Source of the DNA: Psychrobacter sp. P2G3 | GTDB lineage: Bacteria > Pseudomonadota > Gammaproteobacteria > Pseudomonadales > Moraxellaceae | Length of the DNA stretch: 64,000 nucleotides | Assembly (NCBI RefSeq): GCF_001593285.1 | Contig: NZ_CP012529.1 | Location: forward strand, 1,550,001 to 1,614,000 | Direction of reading: 5' to 3' | In this document: one piece after another, positions 18,608 to 28,023 of the stretch | Layout of the letters: every line of letters starts with the position of its first letter | Position numbering within the stretch: position 1 is the stretch's first letter | Notes under the pieces: model-generated | Told to the model about the DNA's origin: nothing | What the model saw: the letters and a program-made list of their open reading frames with translations, nothing else | Databases searched by the model: none | Position numbers and translations under genes: made by a program

Positions 18608-20044
18608 ATGGCAACCCCCTCAGAAGACCCCTCTAAATCAAAGCACTCCTCTCAATCAAACAATAGCTCGCAAGAACAGAATCCTTTAACGGCGCTAGAA
18701 GCAGCTGGTATAACTCCCCCTACTATGAAACTAACAGATAATCCAGACTTTGATAATGGGCGTTGGTTCCCTACATGGCGACCTTACCGTGGCGATCTTG
18801 ACCACAATCCTGTCGGTATTAACGAGTATCTACCACCTTCTAAGAGTATCTTGCTTGGTATTCAACATACCTTTGCTATGTTTGGCGCGACCGTCCTTGC
18901 GCCGCTATTAATGGGTTTTGATCCCAACCTAGCTATTTTGATGTCAGGTATCTGTACGGTGATGTTCTTTATGATTACCGGTGGGCGCATGCCTAGTTAC
19001 CTAGGCTCAAGCTTTGCTTTTATTGGTCCAGTAATTGCTGTCACTGCTTATGCAGGCGTAGGCTTCAATAGCAATTTAGATGTCGCTTTGGGCGGCATTA
19101 TGGCCTGTGGTATTATCTATGCGCTAATAGGTTTATTGGTGATGAAGACTGGTACGGGATGGATTGAGCGCCTGATGCCACCTATCGTCACTGGCGCGAT
19201 TGTAATGATTATCGGTCTTAATCTAGCACCAGTTACTATCCAAGGCGTATCGGCCAATCAGTTCGATGCATGGATGGCGGCACTGACTGTGCTACTAATC
19301 AGTAGCGTGGCAGTATTCACACGCGGGATGCTGAGACGTTTGTTATTATTGGTTGGTTTGGTATTATCGTATATCGCCTATTTTGTGATGACGAACGTGC
19401 TAGGTTTTGGCACGGCGATTGATTTTACTAGTGTGGCTGCTGCTTCATGGTTTGGTTTGCCAAGTATTCATGCACCGCGCTTTGAGATGAGCGCTATTAT
19501 CTTGATTGCACCTGTAGCATTTATTCTTGTCGCTGAAAACCTTGGACACTTTAAAGCAGTAGAGGGAATGACCAAATCACGCGTTACTCCTTATATGGGT
19601 CGCGCGTTTTTTGCTGATGGCGTGGCAACGACATTCTCAGCAGGCTTTGGCGGTACTGGTGTAACGACTTATGCTGAAAACATCGGCGTAATGGCAGTAA
19701 CCAAGGTTTATAGTACGACTATTTTTGTCATAGCGGGTCTAGTCGCTATTTTACTAGGACTATCACCAAAGTTTGGCGCTATTATTCAGACTATTCCTCC
19801 AGCATTATTGGGCGGCGCTTCTATCGTAGTGTTTGGCTTGATTGCTATTGCTGGCGTGAAAATTTGGATAGACAGTCATATTGATTTTAGCAAAAACAGC
19901 AATCTAATTATTGCTGCGGTCACTGTGATTATGGGTACAGGTAACTTTAGCCTGCACCTAGGTGGTTTTGATTTGGGTGGTATTGGTACGGCAACTTTGA
20001 CGGCTATCGTGCTTAATGCATTGTTTAACAGCCAAAAAGATTAA
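18608..20044 (+). CDS. Uracil/xanthine permease, NCS2 family
   Basis: Nucleobase:proton symporter of the inner membrane, with about 12-14 hydrophobic segments. VAENLGHFKAV is the NCS2 substrate-binding signature, and the GGTGVTTYAENIGVMAVTKV region matches UraA-like members. From the ATG at 18608 it is 478 aa; AGGA lies upstream at slightly long spacing. The frame also opens at 18500, which would add a hydrophobic 36-residue leader without a ribosome site. The soluble N-terminal stretch of about 60 residues (Ser/Asn-rich) is longer than in E. coli UraA. Uracil is the most likely substrate; xanthine is possible. Confidence 0.9.
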   Translation: MATPSEDPSKSKHSSQSNNSSQEQNPLTALEAAGITPPTMKLTDNPDFDNGRWFPTWRPYRGDLDHNPVGINEYLPPSKSILLGIQHTFAMFGATVLAPLLMGFDPNLAILMSGICTVMFFMITGGRMPSYLGSSFAFIGPVIAVTAYAGVGFNSNLDVALGGIMACGIIYALIGLLVMKTGTGWIERLMPPIVTGAIVMIIGLNLAPVTIQGVSANQFDAWMAALTVLLISSVAVFTRGMLRRLLLLVGLVLSYIAYFVMTNVLGFGTAIDFTSVAAASWFGLPSIHAPRFEMSAIILIAPVAFILVAENLGHFKAVEGMTKSRVTPYMGRAFFADGVATTFSAGFGGTGVTTYAENIGVMAVTKVYSTTIFVIAGLVAILLGLSPKFGAIIQTIPPALLGGASIVVFGLIAIAGVKIWIDSHIDFSKNSNLIIAAVTVIMGTGNFSLHLGGFDLGGIGTATLTAIVLNALFNSQKD

Positions 20045-20107
20045 GACGTAGCTCATTATTACTTAGCTATTCTTACACTTAGGTGTCTTTACATTACCTA
20101 GCAGCCT

Positions 20108-21040
20108 TTACTTATATTTACGTTTATAAAATCTTGAGAAAAAACGATAACGACGCAGCGCGCGTGGCTTAGGTTTGACTGAACCTAAGTAAATGGCGAA
20201 CATAGTCAGTAGCGCGCCGCTCCATTGTAAAGTGTTAATAGGTTTGTCCAGCCAGCTATAATCAATAATCAAAGCGGCAACCGGTTCAGTTAATAGCAGC
20301 AACCCGGTCAGTGCTAATGACAGTTTAGGAATAGAGTAGGCAATCAGTCCCCATGCCACGCATTGCATCACCGCGCCGTAGACCAACACCCAACCAAGCT
20401 CTGACCACGTGTTAGGCATTATATTGCCCATATCAAAAACAAACATTGGCACTATCATAGCGAACACTCCACCAATGCTAATCAATTGCATTAATACAAA
20501 TATGGGCGTTGGTTCTGTGTCGTGAGTCTTACGAATAAAGGTCATGGACGCCGCTAGCATGGCACCTGATACAATCCCAGCAATAAAGCCCCAAGTAGCG
20601 TCACTATTGTGGGCAAACTCAGGGCTACCAATCATTGCCACTCCCAGCATCGCTAGGCACAGACTCAGCAATTGCAAGATTGACTGGCGCTCGCTAAAGT
20701 ATAAAAAACCAATTGCAGCTAAAAAGAAAATCTGCAAACTATTAAGTAAGGTTGAAATACCGGGGCCAACAGCATAAATACTCTCATGCCAAAGCGCTAA
20801 GTCTAATCCTAAAAATACTCCCGATAATAAGCCGTAAAAGATTGCACGCCTTGAACGTGGCATCCGCTGACCAGTCAATTTAGCCAATACCGCAAATATG
20901 ACACCTGAAATAGCAAGACGCCAAAACGCCATTGCCCAACCGCCAATATCGACATGGGCTACGATTAGGCTTCCTAAGCCAAAAATAATACAACCAATCG
21001 TTAAGCCGATGGATGCACAACGTGAAGAGGCAACAGCCAT
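20108..21040 (-). CDS. EamA/DMT-family transporter
   Basis: Ten-helix drug/metabolite transporter of 310 aa with two EamA repeats, each of about 130-140 residues (first begins GCIIFGLGSLIVAHVDIGG, second WGFIAGIVSGAMLAASM). The C-terminal tail is very basic (KPKPRALRRYRFFSRFYKRKYK region). Substrate unknown. It converges with the permease gene across a 63-bp gap. Confidence 0.88.
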   Translation of the reverse strand: MAVASSRCASIGLTIGCIIFGLGSLIVAHVDIGGWAMAFWRLAISGVIFAVLAKLTGQRMPRSRRAIFYGLLSGVFLGLDLALWHESIYAVGPGISTLLNSLQIFFLAAIGFLYFSERQSILQLLSLCLAMLGVAMIGSPEFAHNSDATWGFIAGIVSGAMLAASMTFIRKTHDTEPTPIFVLMQLISIGGVFAMIVPMFVFDMGNIMPNTWSELGWVLVYGAVMQCVAWGLIAYSIPKLSLALTGLLLLTEPVAALIIDYSWLDKPINTLQWSGALLTMFAIYLGSVKPKPRALRRYRFFSRFYKRKYK

Positions 21041-21546
21041 AAGTTGTCCTTATACCGCGATTATGGGTTCAGATAGGCAAATAAAAGTAACGCTCAGGCT
21101 ATCGTGACTGTAGCGAAGAATTCTAAATTTACAGATTAAAAGAACAAGATTAAAACATTGAGCTTATAGTGGTGTTATGAACTAGGTATATATTTAACAA
21201 CGGACTAAAAAGCGGTTTTAGGATGTACAATTGTAAACGGTTTAGGCAGTGAGATAAATACCATAAGCACTGATTAAAAATAACGACAATGCTTAGCTGT
21301 GAATGTTCAGCACGCCTTAATACATGACAGAATTTTGACAGTGTATCTATATCGCAGTTACATCCTTACAGGACTAGTGTTGGTTAAAACGGTCCCATTT
21401 GCTAATGTAATAGCTTGTAATCACAACTATTAATCGCTTATTATCCTATTGTCTTTCGCACTTCTATTTTTTGCACGTTTTATTGTCATTACTCGCCTTT
21501 GATATTAATTGTCATCGGCATTAATACTTTCAGCTTAGGTTTGAAT
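21041..21546. other. Intergenic region upstream of the WG-repeat gene
   Basis: About 500 bp between divergent genes. A perfect -35 (TTGACA, 21335-21340) with a 17-bp spacer to a poor -10 (TTACAT, 21358-21363) is the only promoter-like signal; it would give a leader of about 180 nt. Confidence 0.4.
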
Positions 21547-22737
21547 ATGTCTCAAAGATCTATACAGAAATGGCCAATAGCAGGGCAAATATTATCAAAA
21601 CGCCAGTCTCTGCCGCTATTAGTATCTACTTTATCACTATTACAAGCGCCACGACTATACTTGATGGCTGGTGTATTGTTAAGTACGATATTTGTTATGC
21701 CGACAGCCGAAGCAGCCAGTTGTAAAACACCCAAAAGCTACTATAAAAACGTTGCTTGTACAGCTGCTAGTGGTTATTTCTTGGCGGTAACAGATTTTGG
21801 AGCACCGGTTGCATTAATCGATAATAAAGGCAAAAGGGTCGTTGATCTATCACGCTATCAAAAGGTCGATGCTGATAAGTTGTCAAGCGGTCTATTGCCT
21901 GTACTACGCCACGGCCGTGTCGGTTACATTAATATGCAAGGTCGTGAGGTCATTCCTACTATTTATGATATGTTCAAGGGTAATGGCGGCTGGGCGCGTC
22001 CAGTATCTGAAGGACGTATCGTTGTAAAAAGGAATGGCGACTATGGCGTGATCGGTACAGGCAATCAGACGATTGTACCATTTACATCTACGATCACTGA
22101 CATTGATGATTATCGAGGCGGGGTAGCACGCATACGTAGAAACCAGTCAACGAGCTGGCTGGACAAAAACGGCAAAACTACTAGTGACCCTAATGCGAAA
22201 AATGAAAATAATGAGGCTATGTCTGCTTCAAATAACGCATCACCAAATAATGCAGCGTCGAATAATGATCCAATGTCTGCTGCTCAAATAAAGTCACCAA
22301 GATCTACGCCTTTTACAACCTTGCAACCGGATCAGCAAGATGGACGCTGGGGGTTTGTTGATGATAAGAATGTCACTATGATTACTTATTCATTTGACGA
22401 AGTACGCCCGTTTTCTGAAGGTTTAGCTGGCGTGCGTGTAAATAATAAATGGGGCTTTGTGAATTTAGGTGGTGAGTTGGTTATCCCATTTCGATTTGAT
22501 AATGATGGCCTGATTACGGATAGTGTTGATAGTACTAAAAACAAGAGTAGTATTGAGACCGAAACTGATAATGAAAACCTAAATGTTAGTGAAAGCGAAG
22601 ATAGTATCAGAAGCACAATTAATACTGAAAGCGAGTCTGCATTCATATTTAAAGACAATAAAGCTTGGGTAGGTAATCTTCAAGATGGCAGTAAAATTTG
22701 TATTGATAAAGAAGGTAGCAACGTTAGCTGTGGATAA
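21547..22737 (+). CDS. WG-repeat secreted protein
   Basis: 396-aa exported protein with several WG (KWG-type) repeats, for example GYINMQGREVIPTIYD, WGFVDDKNVTMITYSFDEV and KWGFVNLGGELVIPFRFD. A long N-terminal leader of about 40 residues precedes a hydrophobic segment ending in PTAEA, where a signal peptidase could cut. A low-complexity Asn/Ser/Ala linker divides the repeats, and a second Ser/Glu/Asn-rich stretch lies near the end. The frame opens at a TTG (21499), but the ATG at 21547 follows a weak AGG; an ATG at 21664 would give a shorter, cleaner signal peptide. WG proteins are thought to bind other molecules; function here is unknown. Confidence 0.75.
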   Translation: MSQRSIQKWPIAGQILSKRQSLPLLVSTLSLLQAPRLYLMAGVLLSTIFVMPTAEAASCKTPKSYYKNVACTAASGYFLAVTDFGAPVALIDNKGKRVVDLSRYQKVDADKLSSGLLPVLRHGRVGYINMQGREVIPTIYDMFKGNGGWARPVSEGRIVVKRNGDYGVIGTGNQTIVPFTSTITDIDDYRGGVARIRRNQSTSWLDKNGKTTSDPNAKNENNEAMSASNNASPNNAASNNDPMSAAQIKSPRSTPFTTLQPDQQDGRWGFVDDKNVTMITYSFDEVRPFSEGLAGVRVNNKWGFVNLGGELVIPFRFDNDGLITDSVDSTKNKSSIETETDNENLNVSESEDSIRSTINTESESAFIFKDNKAWVGNLQDGSKICIDKEGSNVSCG

Positions 22738-22801
22738 ATCTGTATCAATCAAATATTAGCTGATGTTAGGGAGTATTTAATACTCTCAAATCTTACAAAG
22801 C

Positions 22802-22854
22802 AAAAAAGAGTTTAAAATGCATAACTAGTTTATGCATCTTAAACTCTTTTTTTT
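22802..22854. terminator. Bidirectional terminator after the WG-repeat gene
   Basis: Long hairpin of about 18 bp (GAGTTTAA...ATGCATAA with TTATGCAT...TTAAACTC, small mismatch) with CTAG loop, flanked by A and T tracts. It serves the converging WG-repeat and hydrolase genes. Confidence 0.9.
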
Positions 22855-22893
22855 ATTTATCTGTATTTCTAAAAACAGCTCTTTGAAGTCTAT

Positions 22894-24033
22894 TTAACCT
22901 AGTAAATGGTTACGAATCAAATCAACGAGATAGGGCTGATAGTACGCTGGAATATCATGTGCCATACCTTCGATTAAATGAAACTTAGCATTGGGAATGG
23001 TTTTGGCCACTACGCGACCTTGCGAAGCGGGCAGTAAGCCATCAGCGCTACCATGAATGACTATAGTCGGAGCTTTAACTTGCTTACTAAAGCGGCTAAT
23101 AGAGCCTGATGCCAAGATAGCATTCAGTTGTTGCACAGTGCCCAACGGATGGAAATTACGCTGATAGCGAATCTTGGCAATTTCACGTACCGTGCGCACA
23201 TTAACATGTCCTGGCGTTCCTACCGTCTTCATAAACCAAACGCTATGACGCACGATATCACGTTCTGAGTGACTCTCAGGACGATTAATCAAGGTATATA
23301 ACTGCTTAGGCTTAGGAGGTTTTAAGAAGGCGCGGTTGGTTGTCGTAAACATCAGTGCCAAACCCTGCACCAAACTTGGATAACGCGCTGCAACAATCTG
23401 TGCAATCATGCCACCCATTGAGGCGCCAAGTAAATGCGTGCTACCGAGATTCAAGGCTTTAATCAGACGTGCGGTATCCTCGGCCATATCGGTCAAATTA
23501 TAGGCAACCTGTTGGCTCTTATTGGACAGGCCAGTTTGCAGACGCAGCATCATTTTAAGTTGGCTAACACGCGGTAGACCTTCAATCTGAACTTTAGAAG
23601 ACAGACCAATATCACGATTATCAAAACGAATCACAAAAAACCCAGCATCGATCAGACGTTTAATAAAATCGTCCGGCCAAAACACCATCTGTGAGCCAAG
23701 GCCCATAATCATAAGTAGCGGCGGATTCTCAGGATTACCGCCAGCTTCGACGCATAGGTTGATGCCATCACCGATATCTAGCATTGCTTGATAAAGATGA
23801 TCACTGAGATCTGATACTCGCCAATTATGCTTGCCAAGTTTTTCCCAAACAGGTGTAGGATAGCTAGATGTTGCATTACTAGTTACGTTACTAGATGCTA
23901 TATCAACAGGTGCTAAAAGGTTGCCAGAAATCTCGGGCAAACCTGTCACCTCAGATTCGCCTATAGCTTGTGTGCCTGTAGGCTCATGCTGGCTGGGATG
24001 TTTTGGGTCATTAGAGTAATTTGAATTCGTCAT
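22894..24033 (-). CDS. Alpha/beta hydrolase
   Basis: Serine hydrolase of 379 aa. The nucleophile elbow is GASMGG, the acid region HGSADGLLPASQG, and the catalytic His in GMAHDIP; the oxyanion region is GLGSQMVFWP. An N-terminal tail of about 70 residues (Thr/Ser/Pro-rich) has no obvious function. It lies 28 bp after the rubredoxin gene on the same strand, so the two are probably co-transcribed. It may be an esterase or lipase; no specific substrate is visible. Confidence 0.87.
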   Translation of the reverse strand: MTNSNYSNDPKHPSQHEPTGTQAIGESEVTGLPEISGNLLAPVDIASSNVTSNATSSYPTPVWEKLGKHNWRVSDLSDHLYQAMLDIGDGINLCVEAGGNPENPPLLMIMGLGSQMVFWPDDFIKRLIDAGFFVIRFDNRDIGLSSKVQIEGLPRVSQLKMMLRLQTGLSNKSQQVAYNLTDMAEDTARLIKALNLGSTHLLGASMGGMIAQIVAARYPSLVQGLALMFTTTNRAFLKPPKPKQLYTLINRPESHSERDIVRHSVWFMKTVGTPGHVNVRTVREIAKIRYQRNFHPLGTVQQLNAILASGSISRFSKQVKAPTIVIHGSADGLLPASQGRVVAKTIPNAKFHLIEGMAHDIPAYYQPYLVDLIRNHLLG

Positions 24034-24061
24034 GAGATATCCTAGTTAGAGTTCAGTGAAC

Positions 24062-24226
24062 CTAGACTTCCATCATCTCAAAATCCAACTTACCAACGCC
24101 GCATTCAGGGCATGTCCAGTCATCAGGAATATCGTCCCATTTGGTACCAGGCGCAATACCTTCTTCAGGGCAGCCAAGCTCCTCATCATAGATCCAGCCA
24201 CACACAATACATTCATAACGTTTCAT
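24062..24226 (-). CDS. rubA: Rubredoxin
   Basis: Small iron protein of 54 aa carrying a single Fe(Cys)4 centre for electron transfer in the cytoplasm. The two knuckles are CIVCG at residues 6-10 and CPECG at 39-43, with the conserved [17 protein letters not shown] core. The ATG is preceded by GGAT at a proper distance. Rubredoxins of Moraxellaceae serve alkane hydroxylases or oxygen-stress enzymes, but no such partner is in this window. Confidence 0.95.
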   Translation of the reverse strand: MKRYECIVCGWIYDEELGCPEEGIAPGTKWDDIPDDWTCPECGVGKLDFEMMEV

Positions 24227-24510
24227 ACATAATCCTATCAATTGTTACTAATTTTATAGCTTGTTAGCAGCCCGCAAAAACGCACGTAGTTTATCATATA
24301 ACGACACTTTACGTAGTTAAGTTTACACTTGTATATTGAGATAAGTAAGCATTTATCAAGTTATAGATTGCTTTTTATTGCATTTAATTGACTGTCCTCT
24401 ATCGAGTTTAACCGTCAGAATAAGCCTGACTATGCTATGATAGCCGCCGCTAACTGCTGAATTTCACGCATTATTTATTGCCGTTATATCATTTTAAATG
24501 AAGGGTTATT

Positions 24511-25080
24511 ATGAGCGCTATCGCCGCCACTACACCAGCTAACATCCAATCTGAGCAGTTTAACGTGCTTAATACTGACCATCCATTTTGGCAAATTATA
24601 CGTACTGTACCTGACTTCCCAAAAGTTGGCATTGATTTTTATGATATTACACCGTTACTGCGCAGTCATATCAATGAGGTCATTGATGCGTTGCTAGCAG
24701 CGTTGCCTGAAGGACTGATGGACGAGGTGGATTGTTTAGGTGCTGTCGAGGCACGCGGTTTTGTATTTGCAAGCTTGCTTGCTGGTCGCTTGGGTAAAGG
24801 CATGATATTGCTACGCAAGCCAGGTAAACTACCACCACCAGTTGCAAATAAAGCATATGCGCTAGAGTATGGTAAAGATACCCTAGAGATGCAAAATAAC
24901 TTGCCACCTGAGCGCGTACTATTAGTTGATGATATCTTGGCAACTGGTGGTACGCTAACGACCGCTTATGAATTGTGTAAGTCAGCTGAGCATACGGTAG
25001 TAGGCGCGTTAGTATTACTCGATTTGGTTGATTTGCATGGTGAGTTTCCAGTGCCTGTTTATACAGTTTTAAGGGCTTAA
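24511..25080 (+). CDS. apt: Adenine phosphoribosyltransferase
   Basis: Salvages adenine to AMP using PRPP. The 189-aa protein carries the PRPP-binding loop VLLVDDILATGGT, FPKVGIDFYDITPLL, and GAVEARGF, all diagnostic. AAGGG lies at the right distance before the ATG. A terminator follows at 25101. It is divergent from the rubredoxin gene. Confidence 0.96.
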   Translation: MSAIAATTPANIQSEQFNVLNTDHPFWQIIRTVPDFPKVGIDFYDITPLLRSHINEVIDALLAALPEGLMDEVDCLGAVEARGFVFASLLAGRLGKGMILLRKPGKLPPPVANKAYALEYGKDTLEMQNNLPPERVLLVDDILATGGTLTTAYELCKSAEHTVVGALVLLDLVDLHGEFPVPVYTVLRA

Positions 25081-25100
25081 ATATAGCTCTTAAAATACGC

Positions 25101-25138
25101 AAAAAGCGCTCCAACTTAATTGTCAGGGCGCTTTTTTT
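25101..25138. terminator. Terminator after apt
   Basis: AGCGCTC pairs with GGGCGCT (one G-T) with A tract upstream and a seven-T tract downstream; also usable by the converging transaldolase gene. Confidence 0.85.
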
Positions 25139-25213
25139 AAATGATACAACAAGATAGATTTTTAATTCAAACAGTATTAAATTATGGTGCTATTTTTTAT
25201 TTAATAACTAACT

Positions 25214-26155
25214 TTAGCGCATTGCCGTTAGGGTTTGAGCTAACTCATCACGTGCACCGATAAAACCATCAATGCCTTTTGGCAGTAAGTTCTGAGTGAC
25301 TTTATCTTGTTGATAAGCATTACTAAACTCTTCATGGGTTAGGCTTACCTTTTTCATCGCATCCAAATCCATTGACATGCTAGGCGATAGCTGGCGAGTA
25401 ACAGTGACGTCCATTGCGGCGAGCTCATCAATAAGGTTTGGTGCAATAGTTAATAAATCACAACCTGCTAGCGCGATTATCTGCTCAACCGAGCGAAAGC
25501 TTGCACCCATGACTTGAGTATCATAGCCGTGCTGTTTAAAATATTGATAAATGAGCTTCACTGACTGTACGCCCATATCATCAGAGACAGGTACATTTTG
25601 GCGACTTTGCTGGCGTTTTTGCCAATCTAAAATGCGGCCAACAAAAGGTGAAATTAGCGTCACGCCTGCATCAGCACAAGCGACGGCTTGGTGTTGGCCA
25701 AATAACAAAGTCAGGTTGCAATGAATACCTTGCGTTTCAAGGTAGCGCGCTGCCTCAATCCCTTGCCATGTGGCAGCCATTTTAATCAATACACGCTCAG
25801 AATCGACGCCTGCTTTTTGGTAAGCTTCTATAAACTCTAGCGCTTTATCAATGGTCGCTTGCGTGTCATAAGATAAACGCGCATCGACTTCTGTAGATAC
25901 GCGACCTTCAATCAATTCTAAAATATCACAACCAATTTTAATGGTAAGTGCGTCAATGACTGCATCTACGTTACCATCATGCCGACTCATTGTCTCTGAG
26001 AGCATCGCTTGGTTGTCAGGATTAATAAGTGCTTTAGTTATGAGGCTTGGATTGGTGGTCGCATCGATCGGTTTTAGTCGCGCAATGGCGGTAAGGTCGC
26101 CTGTATCTGCGACAATAGTGGTCATGGTACTAAGTTGTTGTAATGCGCTCATCAT
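25214..26155 (-). CDS. tal: Transaldolase
   Basis: Pentose phosphate pathway enzyme. The Schiff-base lysine is K125 in RVLIKMAATWQG, and DATTNPSLI near the N-terminus is the family signature. Length 313 aa matches TalB-type enzymes. AAGGATGT precedes the ATG at 26155; the second residue is also Met. No other pentose pathway gene is adjacent. Confidence 0.96.
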   Translation of the reverse strand: MMSALQQLSTMTTIVADTGDLTAIARLKPIDATTNPSLITKALINPDNQAMLSETMSRHDGNVDAVIDALTIKIGCDILELIEGRVSTEVDARLSYDTQATIDKALEFIEAYQKAGVDSERVLIKMAATWQGIEAARYLETQGIHCNLTLLFGQHQAVACADAGVTLISPFVGRILDWQKRQQSRQNVPVSDDMGVQSVKLIYQYFKQHGYDTQVMGASFRSVEQIIALAGCDLLTIAPNLIDELAAMDVTVTRQLSPSMSMDLDAMKKVSLTHEEFSNAYQQDKVTQNLLPKGIDGFIGARDELAQTLTAMR

Positions 26156-26650
26156 ACATCCTTATGGAAACGGTTAACGGTGGCTATTCTCATAATAGCG
26201 ATACGGCCAATATCTAGTATGAAACTGTAGCATAGTTTGCTGCGTAATTTCGAATGATAGTGAGTTTTAGGCTATTGTATTGAACAGATGTGCTCAAAAA
26301 TTACAGGCGGGGTTACTCATTATAAGAATTTTGCGCCATTTAGCTCATTTACGCATGGGCACTTTGCATGGTTTTTGCTATAGTAGAGGCGGTCATCTGA
26401 TTACCTATCAAATATACTCATAGTTAACTTGTAAAAGGTCTGCTATAAAGGCTAAGTTATACAAACCGAATTATAAAAACTGAGCTATAAATATAAATAA
26501 GTTATCGTTAATCGTATATGGCGATAAGGTCAGATGAAAGGTAGAGAAAAAGATAGGGAAGAGATACCTCAAATATATTAGTAAAATGCTAAATTCGTTA
26601 GCATTTGAGATATTAGTGATACATAACAGTTATAAAAAGGATGGGCGGTA
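26156..26650. other. Intergenic region between divergent tal and pheA
   Basis: About 495 bp. No gene was found. I see no Phe-rich leader peptide that would signal transcription attenuation of pheA. Confidence 0.4.
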
Positions 26651-27832
26651 ATGAGTGAGCAGTCATCAGATCAAAACATGGACAATCTAAACCCAACTGC
26701 CGCAGGCGCTAACGATACCTCGACTGATCAAGAGTTTTTAAACCATCTGCGCCAAAGTATCGACGCGGTAGACTCTGAAATTCATACGCTGATTAATGAT
26801 CGTGCCAAGCTGGCTCAGCAAGTGGCAACTGTTAAAAAAGAGCATGTGGCAAAGAGTGGTGTTGCCGCTGATCGCAACCCTATCTTTTATCGTCCTGAAC
26901 GTGAAGCACAAGTATTAAAAGCCGTCATGGAGCGTAATACTGGCCCAATCGCTGACGAAAAGATGGCGCGTTTGTTCCGTGAAATTATGTCAGTTTGCTT
27001 AGATTTAGAAGCGCCACAGCGCATTGCTTTCTTAGGTCCAGTTGGTACTTTCACTCATGCTGCTGCTCTAAAGCACTTTGGTAAAGCTGCTGATACGGTA
27101 CCAATGACGACTATTACTGATGTGTTCCGTGAAGTTGAAGCAGGTACCGCTATGTATGGCGTGGTACCCGTTGAAAACTCCTCAGAAGGTGTGGTCAACC
27201 ATACCTTAGATGGTTTTTTGTCTTCAACGTTAAAGATAATTGGTGAAGTTGAGCTGCCCATTCATCAAAACTTCTTAGTCGCTGAACACACCAAAGTTGA
27301 GAGCCTAAGTCGTATTTACTCGCATCAGCAGTCGCTAGCGCAATGCCGACATTGGCTCGATGTAAATTTCCCTAATGTTGAACGCGTTGCAGTATCGAGC
27401 AATGGCGAAGCTGCTCGTCGTCTCAAAAACGAATGGCATTCAGCTGCCATCGCGGGTGATGTAGCCGCTGCCGAGTATGATTTACATAAGCTTTACTCAA
27501 ATATTGAAGACAACCCTAGCAATACCACACGCTTCTTAATTATTGGTCATGAGGCAATTGCCCCATCAGGACAAGATAAAACCTCTATTGTGGTCTCAGC
27601 TTATGATAAAGCTGGTGCATTGATCGAAATACTTAAGCCGTTGTCTTATCATGGTGTATCAATGACCAGTATCGAGACCCGACCTGAACGTCCTAACAAA
27701 TGGGCCTATGTCTTCTTTATTGATATGGATGGTCATATCCAAGATCCAAATGTTAGCGCTGCTATTGCTGATATCCGTCCGTTGGTGAAGGATGTGCGTG
27801 TACTAGGCTCATATCCGAAAGCAGTGCTATAG
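26651..27832 (+). CDS. pheA: Chorismate mutase/prephenate dehydratase (P-protein)
   Basis: Makes phenylpyruvate from chorismate via prephenate. Three parts are visible in the 393 aa: an AroQ chorismate mutase helix bundle (about 28-115, LRQSIDAVDSEIHTLI), prephenate dehydratase (from IAFLGPVGTFTHAA), and a C-terminal ACT domain for phenylalanine feedback (SIVVSAYDKAGALIEIL, then SIETRP). It heads the block pheA - hisC - tyrA/aroA. The N-terminal tail of about 25 residues is Asn/Asp-rich and longer than usual. Confidence 0.96.
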   Translation: MSEQSSDQNMDNLNPTAAGANDTSTDQEFLNHLRQSIDAVDSEIHTLINDRAKLAQQVATVKKEHVAKSGVAADRNPIFYRPEREAQVLKAVMERNTGPIADEKMARLFREIMSVCLDLEAPQRIAFLGPVGTFTHAAALKHFGKAADTVPMTTITDVFREVEAGTAMYGVVPVENSSEGVVNHTLDGFLSSTLKIIGEVELPIHQNFLVAEHTKVESLSRIYSHQQSLAQCRHWLDVNFPNVERVAVSSNGEAARRLKNEWHSAAIAGDVAAAEYDLHKLYSNIEDNPSNTTRFLIIGHEAIAPSGQDKTSIVVSAYDKAGALIEILKPLSYHGVSMTSIETRPERPNKWAYVFFIDMDGHIQDPNVSAAIADIRPLVKDVRVLGSYPKAVL

Positions 27833-27844
27833 TTTCTCCACTAT

Positions 27845-27917
27845 AAAAGAGTTACAGCGTTAAACTCGCTTGAAATGTTACATGTACATTTGCAATTGGT
27901 CGCCTTGTAACTCTTTT
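27845..27917 (+). terminator. Complex hairpin between pheA and hisC
   Basis: Perfect 12-bp outer stem (AAAAGAGTTACA / TGTAACTCTTTT) that encloses a smaller hairpin (AAATGT...ACATTT). It ends in four T then A, so it is either a weak terminator or an RNA processing/attenuation structure within the aromatic gene block. Confidence 0.5.
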
Positions 27918-28023
27918 AAATTGAAGAAACTATATAAGCTAGGTTAGGTAAACCACTCTTTGTTATTAGTTCATCATTGGTATTAATACGTAATAGATGA
28001 GTCACAACATCTAAGGATAGATC

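Noticed and set aside
24680..25114. Minus-strand open frame of 144 codons over apt
   Set aside because: Fully covered by the well-supported apt gene and its terminator; composition is that of an antisense frame.
26156..26650. Leader-peptide attenuator for pheA
   Set aside because: No short frame rich in Phe codons with a following terminator was seen upstream of pheA.
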